64,000 nucleotides of DNA. Source: Rhynchopus euleeides (Eukaryota > Euglenozoa > Diplonemea > Diplonemida > Diplonemidae). The DNA lies in contig OY723242.1 in the NCBI GenBank assembly GCA_963210315.1, positions 1,736,001 through 1,800,000 on the forward strand. The letters are read 5' to 3'. Position numbers and translations under genes: made by a program. The notes beneath the pieces were generated by a model. That model worked only from the letters and a program-made list of their open reading frames with translations. It ran no database searches and had not been told where the DNA came from. Shown here one piece after another: positions 10,472 to 19,080 of the stretch (positions within the stretch are counted from its first letter, which is position 1; every line of letters begins with the position of its first letter).

Positions 10472-13202
10472 CTGCGTGATGTGGCGCTTGCGGTGGTGCA
10501 GTGTGACGGCACTGCGTTGCAGCACCTCGATGGCTCATTCCGCAATGACAAACACATAGTCACCGCAGCGGTCCGCAGTAACATTGTCGCATTTCAACAC
10601 GCTTCTGAAGACCTGCGTGCGGATGAGGATGTGGTGCTGTCGGTGGCACTACGCCTGTATTGCGTGATGAAGCCCTCCAACGTCATGAGGCATGCATCAC
10701 CTGCACTGCTCAGCCACAAACCCTTCGTCCTCACTCTTGTGCAGCGCTGGGGTACGGCACTCGAGCATGTGGATGCAGCGCTGCAGGCCGACAGGGAGGT
10801 CGTCATGGCGGCAGTCCAATGCAACATCCACGCACTCCAGTACGCCTGTGAGTCCCTCCGCAACGACAGGCAGGTGGGCATGGCGGCACGTGGTCTCGAG
10901 CACGCAAGTGCTGCACTGCGCAACGACAAGGAGCTTGTTCTCCGTGCCCTACGGATGGGCATGCCTTCTGCTTCAGAGGCACTGCGTGACGACAGGGAGG
11001 TGATGCTGATCGCCGTGCGTCACGGGTGGGGAGCCCAATTCAAAGAGGCATCTTCCGCACTGCGCCACGACACGGAGTTCCAACGCGAGGCTGTCCTATG
11101 GAACGGTGATGTGTTGCGGCATATCCCCGTGCCGGAGGACCCGTGCTCTGATGTGCCGCTTCGCCAAGACCGAGACCTCATCCTTGCAGCAGTCGAGACC
11201 TACCCCTGTGCACTCCAACACGCACACCCTTCCCTGCAGGGCGACAGGGAGGTGGTGCTCGCTGCGATGCGCAGTGCAGGGTGGCGTCAGGACGCTGCAC
11301 TGCGCTGTGCACCCTCACACCTGAAGAAGGACGAGGAGGTGGTGCTGGCAGGTGTCCGGCGTGACCCAGAGGTGCTCAGAGAAGCAGACACCTCGCTTTG
11401 CACCAACAGAGACTTCGTGCTGCAGTGTGTCAAGCTGCAGGGATGGGCCTTGCAGTTCACCGGCTACTCTCTTTGTCGCGACAGGGAGGTGCAGCTTGCT
11501 GCGGTGGCACAGGACCCGTGTGCCTTGAAGTTCTGTGATGAGTCGATCCGCAGCAACAGAGATGTGGTCCTCACAGCCGTGCGGAAGAAGGGTCATGCTT
11601 TGCAGTATGCTTCATCCAACCTGCGCGAGGATCGTGAGGTCGTGCTTGCTGCTGTGAATGGGGGCCTTTGCGAACAGACCGTTGAGGTAATGATGCGTCA
11701 CATATGTCGCACGCTTTGCTTAAGGTAGCGCAGTAGCGCATTGCGTGGTCGGGGGCCGGACGTATCCCTCTGGAGAACCGGTGTTTCGCTTAGGCCGCTA
11801 AGACCAGCCAGGCTGCACACGGCGCTTAATGAAGCGCGCCGCGTGGCCAGAAGTAACTGTGGGCGGCAACCGTGTTACGTGTTTTTCACCGGGGCGCGTG
11901 GGACAAGTTTACCGCACACGCGCACGTGGGACAAGTTTAACGCACACGTGGTTCCCCCGGCTTTGTCTTCCTTTCGCCTCTCTACTTTTAGTTCTTTTTA
12001 ACACGATCTTCTGTCCGTACCTGTTGTCGGCAAGCCGACCGCGACCAGGAACGCCTCTGCAATCACTGTGGTGGTGAGTGTCCGTTGGCCTGTTCAACCA
12101 GCCGTTGCTACGCCTTCTCCTTTTTACGCCCACTGGGTTGGAGTTGAACCGCGCAATCGTTCATCCGACCGCAGCTTTATGCGACCGGCGCGGTGGAAAC
12201 AAATGAGTGCATTAATCGTATTTTGTTGCACATTGCTTCCTTCCTTTCTACCTTTTAGCCTTTTCCCGCCAGCCCACAGAGATAGGAGCACGCTCTCCCT
12301 TTTTATTGCTGTTCTTGCTGTTTGCTTTTAGCTGGGACCGCCCCGGCGAAGACCGGCGTCTTCTGGCCGTCTGGGGGGTCTGGCAATTGCGCCGGGCTCC
12401 CTGGATCCTCTGGATGAGTCAGTCTCAAAACAAAACATAATCCGTGCTTGCTGCTGTGAAGTCGGCACAGGATGCTCTCCATGCTGACGAGACATTCCTT
12501 CAGGACGAGGAGGTGGTGCTCGCAGCCACACACACTGACGGGGATGCTCTTCGATACGCTCAGTCGTCAGAGGAGGCACTAGAATATGACGTCACCTTCC
12601 GGAAGGACGAGGAGGTGGTGCTCGCAGCCACACACGATTACGGGGAAGCTCTTTATTACGCCGACCCTTCATTCCTCAGCAACAGAGACTTCATGCTTGC
12701 AGCCGTACGCAAGTGCGGGCGGGCACTTCACCACGCCAGTGCTTCACTGTGCCGTGACAAGGAGCTTCAACTGACGGCCGTGTTGCAGGACGGGAGGGCG
12801 CTGCAGTACGCTGACCCTTCACTGCGAAGCGACAGGTCGGTTGTGCTTCAAGCGGCTCGTGCACACGGCGATGCTCTGCAGTTCGCCGATCCTGTGTTCT
12901 GTGGTGACGAGGAGGTGGTCCTCGCAGCCGTGACGAGTTGCGGCAGTGCGCTGCGCTTCGCCGACCACACACTGTGGAACAAGCGTGAGGTGGTGCTGGC
13001 GGCTGTGCGCCAGGAGGGATGTGCCCTTCGGTACGCCCCCACAGCGCTGTGCTGCGACAAGGAGGTGGTGCTGGCGGCTGTGCGTGCCGACCCAGACGCC
13101 TTCATCCACGCTTCTGCCCCGCTGCGCCGCGACAGCGACGTCGTTGCTGCCGCCTTCCCTGCGGATGAGGAATCGCCACCCCGCCCCGCTAAGTGTGTGT
13201 GA
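10472..13202 (+). pseudogene. DUF4116 repeat gene, 5'-truncated and interrupted by a retroposon
   Basis: Homology to the intact paralogues begins at the unit-1 sequence RDVALAVVQCDGTALQHLD, directly after an in-frame TGA, so the ubiquitin-like domain is lost. About 22 units follow. An insert at 11659-12442 is flanked by CGTGCTTGCTGCTGTGAA (11641-11658 and 12443-12460). Removing the insert and one duplicate leaves 1920 nt from 10481 to the stop, a multiple of three. The tail after FPADEESPPRPAKCV departs from the family, so the 3' end has also been replaced. The many intact units suggest it died recently. Confidence 0.8.
11659..12442 (+). mobile_element. Non-LTR retroposon, 5'-truncated, 18-bp target duplication
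   Basis: This copy starts at the TGGGGGCCTTTGCG that lies 65 nt inside the copy at 4088, so it lacks the 5' ribozyme-like segment. The rest is nearly identical and it ends in an A-rich tail before 12443. 5' truncation with an exact 18-bp duplication is typical of target-primed reverse transcription. Confidence 0.85.
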
Positions 13203-14076
13203 AGACCCCCAATCCCGTTTGTCCCCACCCCTTACCACCTTGAGTGTTCATCTTCCCTCGGAAGATGCTGATTTTCTCCCCTCCGGGTCCGTCGCATCCT
13301 GAGCCCCTGAGCCCCATCACCCGACGCTCAGAAGGCGCCTGGGCGATACAGGCAGATCTCGAACCCGACGACGAGTCCCCACCCCTTCCCACTTTTTGTG
13401 TTCTTCCAAGAGTTCGAGGGCTGCACAGAAGACTGAGAGCAACAATGTGTCGACCCAACCGAACCCAACCCTCCGGTGATAGGACTGCCTGGGTGACTTC
13501 AGCTGCCCGTGCATCGGACAGTGTAGACATCAGTCGGGACACATGTCCAGAGCAGTCGGAACGCCACGCAGCCCCACCGTAGCCTCCAGCGGCTGGGGGC
13601 GGAGCCCCGCAGCCGGAGGCTACGGTAGTGAACATCTGGCTCTTGGCTGGATATTGGCTGGAAAACAACAGGAAAAAGAGTGGCATCCTCACCACCCCAC
13701 GAGGAAAGACACCTGTCGTTATTTCGCCACTTAGCGTGTTCTCGCGATCGACGAATACCCGCTGGTTCTTCTCTCCCCTTTCTGATTTGCAGACACAAAG
13801 TTTGGCACCCTCACCACCCCACGAGGAAGACACCTGTCATTCTTTTGCCACTTTGTAACGCTGTGTGCCACGTGGTCTCGATGCGGGAGTCGAGCAGCGT
13901 CACCTGTCATTATTTCTCTCTCGTCACTTTGCAACGCTACATCCGACGTCATCCGACGCGGCACACCCACAGACACACACAGGTGGGCTCAGATTCGTGC
14001 AGGATCGACCCACCACAAAGGTGGCCACCCACCACACACACACATCCCGGACAGGGCGGCAACAGCGGGGCATGTC
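13203..14076. other. Intergenic region with a hairpin, duplicated motifs and an antisense exon copy
   Basis: 13577-13625 is a near-perfect hairpin (CCGTAGCCTCC arm, GGAGGCTACGG arm). The phrase CACCCCACGAGGAA plus GACACCTGTC recurs around 13690 and 13815, and CACCTGTCATT plus a CACTTTG-AACGCT end recurs twice more. 13863-13900 is an exact 38-nt antisense copy of 14254-14291 in the next gene. 13735-13790 resembles 46825-46875. No gene is supported here. Confidence 0.6.
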
Positions 14077-15537
14077 ATGATGCGATGCCTTGACACCGCA
14101 CTGCAGGCGGTGAGGGAGCGGCTGCAATTGGCAGCAGATGCGGCTGCCGCCTTCACCCTCGACGACGAGGTGCAGCAGCTGCTGTGCCACAGCGACGCCT
14201 CCGTCAACAGCCTCTGCGACCCTGCCCTGCCGTGGGACACCGTCTCCTGGCGCACGCTGCTCGACTCCCGCATCGAGACCACGTGGCACACCAAGCCACG
14301 CGGGCTGGCATGGCTGGACGACAAGGTGCTGCAGGTGGATCGCACCGCGCGCATCGCCGACACCACGCTGCACCTCCCAACCCTCCTCCACGTCACCCTT
14401 CCCGAGGTGGACCGTGCCACGTCGCACCTCCCTGCCGACACGCTGCAGGCGCTGCAGGACATCGCAGACAGGCTGCGCTGCAGCACCACCACCGCCACCA
14501 CCCGCGCTGCATCTCCCCCACCCCGCCCTCTATGTGGCGTTGTCATCAAACCGCGCCACGGCCACAACGGGCTGGCCGTGACTGCCCTGCGCGCGTCGTC
14601 TCCCCGTTATGCCGAATGCGGGCAGAGCCTATCCAGCGGACCAGACCCTCTTGTGGCGGACATCGCCTCCGCTCTGCGGGAGGCGTCGCGCGTGATGGAC
14701 CCCTACTGGTGGCGCCGCGAGAACTACCCTCTCTGCGCCGTCCCGATGGGTGCCCTGGTGCAGCCGCTGTACGCCGGGAGCATCGAAAGCGGGCGTGACT
14801 GCGCCACGCGGCAGAACAGCTCCGTGTCTGTTGCCTCCGACATGCGGGGGTGGTGGGTTGGGGCTGCCGCAGCGCCGTGCCCTTTGGACTACCTGGAGCA
14901 GGCGGCGGGGCGAGGGGAGGGCGCGCCGGAAACAGCAGCCGGTGTGCCTCTAGAGGGGCCCCAGCAGGAGGTGGCAGAGGCGCAGCGCCGCCCTGTGGGG
15001 GGCACCGGGGTCGAAGGTGCGAAGAAGGGGGTGCGGCACATCACACACTCGAACCAGGGGAGCTACCCGGCAGAGGTGAAGGTGCATGTGCTGTTCGGCG
15101 TGGTGCTGGGTGCCACGCTGCGGACGCACGCCTCGGAGCTGTGGGTGGATCACACGGGTGCCTGCCACGTCTTCTCACAGGAGGACTTCCTTGCGATACT
15201 GGCTGCACGCGGGGCGAAGCGGACCAGGCAGTACCTCGATGATGCGTCGCCTGTCGTGGCATCGCTGCGAGCGGAGCTCGCACAGCACTGGGCATCCATG
15301 GTGGAGAGGTCGGTGGGCATCGCTACTGCGGCTGGGCTTGAGGAGCTGCGTGTGGACTGGCTGCTAGGCGACCCTGTGTGGGGGCTGCGGATAGGCGAGT
15401 TGACCTACCAAGGCGCGGCGTTCTCAACGGTGCCTCCGCTCGGGCGCCTGATGGGTCAGGGGTACCTGCGTGCTGTGGCTGCGTGGAAGGCGCATCGTGG
15501 GTTGCCTGTGCCGCACCGCATCGGTGGGTTGGGTTGA
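14077..15537 (+). CDS. ATP-grasp-like protein (TupA-type suspected)
   Basis: A single uninterrupted frame of 486 codons runs from ATG 14077 to TGA. Residues ~150-156 (VVIKPRHG) resemble the lysine strand of ATP-grasp enzymes. Further on, a VLFGVVLGATLRT strand, WVDHTGACHVF, and LEELRVDWLLGDP with GELTYQG follow the order of the TupA-like ATP-grasp family, where RVD and GELT carry nucleotide/metal contacts. That fold ligates or adds groups using ATP; the substrate cannot be inferred. A Gly/Glu-rich loop around residues 285-325 looks like an insertion. Similarity is judged by eye, so the fold call is tentative, but the gene itself is well supported by length and GC-rich codon use. Confidence 0.55.
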   Translation: MMRCLDTALQAVRERLQLAADAAAAFTLDDEVQQLLCHSDASVNSLCDPALPWDTVSWRTLLDSRIETTWHTKPRGLAWLDDKVLQVDRTARIADTTLHLPTLLHVTLPEVDRATSHLPADTLQALQDIADRLRCSTTTATTRAASPPPRPLCGVVIKPRHGHNGLAVTALRASSPRYAECGQSLSSGPDPLVADIASALREASRVMDPYWWRRENYPLCAVPMGALVQPLYAGSIESGRDCATRQNSSVSVASDMRGWWVGAAAAPCPLDYLEQAAGRGEGAPETAAGVPLEGPQQEVAEAQRRPVGGTGVEGAKKGVRHITHSNQGSYPAEVKVHVLFGVVLGATLRTHASELWVDHTGACHVFSQEDFLAILAARGAKRTRQYLDDASPVVASLRAELAQHWASMVERSVGIATAAGLEELRVDWLLGDPVWGLRIGELTYQGAAFSTVPPLGRLMGQGYLRAVAAWKAHRGLPVPHRIGGLG

Positions 15538-15907
15538 AGAGAGTCATCTGAATCAGGGTGGGGTTTGTGCATGGGCCTGTTTGCAGGAGAGAACGGAACA
15601 GGGAAAGGGGGTTGCTTTGAAATTTTCAAAAGAAAAATGAAGGCGGAGAAGAGAAATTGTTTGCCGTTGCCACGGGCTGTAAACGATAATTCAGACTTTC
15701 TCTGTTTCTCTTCTATATCGTGGTTCATTACCTGTTCGCATCGCAGTTGGCATCACGCAGCGTGGAAGTGGATTGGTAGTCTCAGGGATGGGTGTGAGCT
15801 CGTGTGTGCTTGCATGCAGCTGAGACCACGCCAGCTCTTCTGACTGCATCAGATGATCTGTGTCAAACAGAAGCGTCCCACACCCCACCCACGTTCAAGT
15901 GCGATCC
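15538..15907. other. Intergenic, no gene seen
   Basis: Mixed-composition DNA between the ATP-grasp-like gene and the DUF4116 upstream block. The frame open from 15853 into the gene at 16015 is upstream sequence, not a credible N-terminus, because paralogues diverge there. Confidence 0.4.
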
Positions 15908-16014
15908 GGAGGGGTTGTGTTCTTGGGATTGCAGTGGTTGCACCGCCCCGTGACTTCGCCACACACCGCACTACCACCAGCAGACACGCAGGCAAGACAC
16001 AGGGAAGACGAAGG
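15908..16014 (+). promoter_or_regulatory. Conserved DUF4116 upstream block (gene at 16015)
   Basis: GGAGGGGTTGTGTTCTTGGG, ATTGCAGTGGTTGCACC and CGTGACTTCGCCACACACCG are shared with 18988-19080 and 54659-54761 and with the orphan at 6168. It ends in GGGAAGACGAAGG just before ATG. The TTGCAG inside could be a splice acceptor. Conservation just upstream of the start suggests a core promoter or 5' leader. Confidence 0.55.
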
Positions 16015-18180
16015 ATGTCAGGAGAAGGAATGGAGGTGTTCCTGAAGGACAGGCTGTGTGGGGAGCAGCATGCGGTGCACATCGGGGAGGGCGACACCCC
16101 GGTTCATCTCAAGGCAAACGCACTCGACGTGGTGCTCGGGTCCCCTCCCGACGCGCTTCCCGAGGACGTGGAGCTCTCGGTGGATGGGGTGGTGCTCGAC
16201 GACAGCACCCCTCTATCCGGTGCCGCACCTGTCTCCCACGGGTGCTCCATCGACGTCGCCCTCACAGGTGCTCGCTTCGTGAAGGTGTTGCAGCACCCGG
16301 ATGAGTTTGACGTTGACATCGAGGACATACCTGCCTGGGCACTGCGTCTGCGTGATGTTGCGCTTGCGATGGTGCAGTATGACGGCGATGCGTTGGAGCA
16401 CCTCGATGAGTCATTCCGCAGTGACAAACACATCGTCACTGTCGCGGTGCGCCTAAGCTCTGGCGCACTTCAACATGCTTCCGAAGACCTGCGTGCGGAT
16501 GAGGACGTCGTCCTGCAAGCTGCTGAGAGCCATTGCGATATCTTGACGCGTGTCGTGAGGTTTGCATCACCTGCACTGCTCAGAAACAAACCCTTCGTCC
16601 TCACTCTTGTGCAGCGCCAGGGTAATGCACTCGAGCATGTCGATGCATCGCTGCAGGCCGACAGGGAGGTCGTCATGACAGCAGTTCACAGCAACGGTGA
16701 CGCACTCGAGTACGCCTGTGAGTCCCTCCGCAACGACAGGCAGGTGGTCACGGCGGCAGGCGAGGGCTTGTATCACGCAAGTGCTGCACTGCGCAACGAC
16801 AAGGAGCTTGTTCTCCGTGCCGTGAGCGCGGAGGCTGACATTGCATGCGCTTCGGAATCACTGCGTGACGACAGGGAGGTCATGATTGCGGCCGTGCGTC
16901 TGTGGGGAGGTGCCTTCAGCAACGCATCATCCGCACTGCGCCACGACACGGAGTTCCAACGCGAGGCTGTGCTGTGGCACGGTGCGGCGTTAGAGCATGC
17001 TCCCAAGGCGGAGGAGCCGTGCTCAGATGTGCCGCTTCAGCAAGACCGAGACCTTATCCTTGCAGCACTCGAGACCTACCCTGGTGCACTCAAACACGCC
17101 CACCCTTCCCTGCAGGGCGACAGGGAGGTGGTGCTCGCTGCGATGCACAGCAGAGGGCTGTGGGGTCACTACTCTGCACTGGACTGTGCACCCTCACACC
17201 TGAAGAAGGACGAGGAGGTGGTGCTGGCAGGTGTCCGGCGTCACCCAGATGTGATCCGAGAAGCAGACACCTCGCTTCGCACCAACAGAGACTTCGTGCT
17301 GCAGTGTGTCAAGCTGCAGGGACGTGCCTTGGTGTACGCCGACCCCTCTGTTCGTAGCGACAGGGAGGTGCAGCTTGCTGCGGTGGCACAGGACCCGATG
17401 GCCTTGGGGTTCTGTGATGAGTCGATCCGCAGCAACAGAGATGTGGTCCTCACAGCCGTGCGGAAGAACGGTGATGCTTTGGAGTATGATTTGGGCAACC
17501 TGCGCAAGGATCGTGAGGTCGTGCTTGCTGCTGTGAAGTCGTCGTTTTCAGGGTGTGCACTGGAACATGCTGACTTGACCTTCCGGAAGGACGAGGAGGT
17601 GGTGCTCGCAGCCACACACACTGACGGGGAATCTCTTCGATACGCCGACCCTTCATTCCTCAGCAACCGAGACTTCATGCTTGCAGCCGTACGCAAGTGC
17701 GGGTGCGCTCTTCACCACGCCAGTGCTTCACTGTGCCGTGACAAGGAGCTTCAACTGGCGGCCGTGTTGCAGGACGGGAGGGCGCTGCAGTACGCTGACC
17801 CTTCACTGCGAAGCGACAGGTCGGTTGTGCTTCAAGCGGCTCGTGCACACGGCGATGCTCTGCAGTTCGCCGATCCTGTGTTCTGTGGTGACGAGGAGGT
17901 GGTCCTCGCAGCCGTGACGAGTTGCGGCAGTGCGCTGCGCTTCGCCGACCACACACTGTGGAACAAGCGTGAGGTGGTGCTGGCGGCTGTGCGCCAGGAG
18001 GGATGTGCCCTGCAGTGCGCCCCCACAGCGCTGTGCTGCGACAAGGAGGTGGTGCTGGCGGCTGTGCGTGCCGACCCAGACGCCTTCATCCACGCTTCTG
18101 CCCCGCTGCGCCGCGACAACGACGTCGTTGCTGCCGCCTTCCCTGAGCTGCACCACAACAAGAGACGCCGTTGCGCCTGA
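16015..18180 (+). CDS. Intact DUF4116 repeat protein with ubiquitin-like N-terminus
   Basis: 721 residues, no intron. ATG 16015 is chosen because MSGEGMEVFLKDRLCG is identical in three paralogues while upstream frames diverge. Residues ~6-86 resemble a ubiquitin fold (ELSVDGVVLDDSTPLSGA corresponds to the ubiquitin L-x-x-G-x-x-L-x-D-x-x-x-L stretch). From residue ~110, about 23 units of ~25 residues repeat the pattern R-E-V-V-L-A-A-V, x-x-G-x-A-L-x-x-A, S-L-R-x-D. Two such units make one Pfam DUF4116. The units should stack as paired helices. The family is common in protists with no known function. Neighbouring paralogues at 19081 and 54762 suggest tandem duplication and conversion. Ligand or protein binding is likely but unproven. 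Confidence 0.85.
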   Translation: MSGEGMEVFLKDRLCGEQHAVHIGEGDTPVHLKANALDVVLGSPPDALPEDVELSVDGVVLDDSTPLSGAAPVSHGCSIDVALTGARFVKVLQHPDEFDVDIEDIPAWALRLRDVALAMVQYDGDALEHLDESFRSDKHIVTVAVRLSSGALQHASEDLRADEDVVLQAAESHCDILTRVVRFASPALLRNKPFVLTLVQRQGNALEHVDASLQADREVVMTAVHSNGDALEYACESLRNDRQVVTAAGEGLYHASAALRNDKELVLRAVSAEADIACASESLRDDREVMIAAVRLWGGAFSNASSALRHDTEFQREAVLWHGAALEHAPKAEEPCSDVPLQQDRDLILAALETYPGALKHAHPSLQGDREVVLAAMHSRGLWGHYSALDCAPSHLKKDEEVVLAGVRRHPDVIREADTSLRTNRDFVLQCVKLQGRALVYADPSVRSDREVQLAAVAQDPMALGFCDESIRSNRDVVLTAVRKNGDALEYDLGNLRKDREVVLAAVKSSFSGCALEHADLTFRKDEEVVLAATHTDGESLRYADPSFLSNRDFMLAAVRKCGCALHHASASLCRDKELQLAAVLQDGRALQYADPSLRSDRSVVLQAARAHGDALQFADPVFCGDEEVVLAAVTSCGSALRFADHTLWNKREVVLAAVRQEGCALQCAPTALCCDKEVVLAAVRADPDAFIHASAPLRRDNDVVAAAFPELHHNKRRRCA

Positions 18181-18867
18181 CCCTCTACGCAGACCACGGG
18201 AGGCACAGGACCGTGCCACCTGCCTGCAGAGGTGGACCGCTGTCGCACAGCCCCCTGTGCAGCAAGGCTCTCATGCGCCGCCTGTGCCGCGATGCAGGTG
18301 CATGGAAAGCACATGGGTGACATATGCACGGGGGGTGGTTGGCACCCCCCCGCAAAAAGCGGTGGCTGAGCTGCCCCCTATCTCCTGCGAGACGTGTTTT
18401 TTTGATTTTGATATTTCATGTCTTATGTCCGACCGAAGACTCCCTTGGTGTGTTGCTGCTGCACCCTACGAACCTTGCAACCTTTGTTTCCTGCATGCTC
18501 ACCCGTGTCGCTGAGTGACACGGCACTGCCGAAGCCACAGGTGTGTGAGGCGTCTCGCTTTGCTTCTTTTCAAGGCGAATGCCCCGACGAATGTGCGTCA
18601 ATCCCAAAAGCCAACTGGGCGTATATGGTATCACGACACCGGCGCACAGCTCAGCGCGTGTCCAAACACTGAAGCCAAGCAAAGGCAGGCCGTGTGGCTG
18701 TCCACGATACCCACGCGACAGTCTGTGTTGAGGACCAGATGCCACTTCCATTAGCATCTAACAGGTACCACTTCCACAGGCGGCATTCGGCTGTCAAGGC
18801 GTGTTTCTGGAACTCACACGCGGAGTCGTGTAAACTGCGTAGCTTTTTACCTTTGGATGACACTCAA
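18181..18867. other. Intergenic, no gene seen
   Basis: No repeat termini, RNA gene or long frame is convincing. Several short open frames overlap on both strands with no shared composition bias. Confidence 0.4.
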
Positions 18868-19080
18868 TGCATGAGGCATACCCCTCCCCCTGCCTCCCCA
18901 AGAAGCTGACCCCCACCCACCCCAGCCCCTGCCCATCACTCCCCTCGCTTGTGCGTGTTGTGCACCACCCCACCCCACGCCCCACAAGGAGGGGTTGTGC
19001 TCTTGGGATTGCAGTGGTTGCACCGCCCCGTGACTTCGCCACACACCGCACCACCACCAGACACACAGGGAAGACGAAGG
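18868..19080 (+). promoter_or_regulatory. Conserved DUF4116 upstream region (gene at 19081)
   Basis: The last ~90 bp match the blocks at 15908 and 54659. The preceding ~120 bp (CCTCCCCAAGAAGCTGACCC onward) match only the orphan region at 6168-6331, so the orphan derives from a gene of this subtype. Confidence 0.6.

Noticed and set aside
14138..15242. Overlapping frames within the ATP-grasp-like gene
   Set aside because: Arg/His/Pro-rich shadow frames typical of high third-position GC; only the 14077 frame has globular composition.
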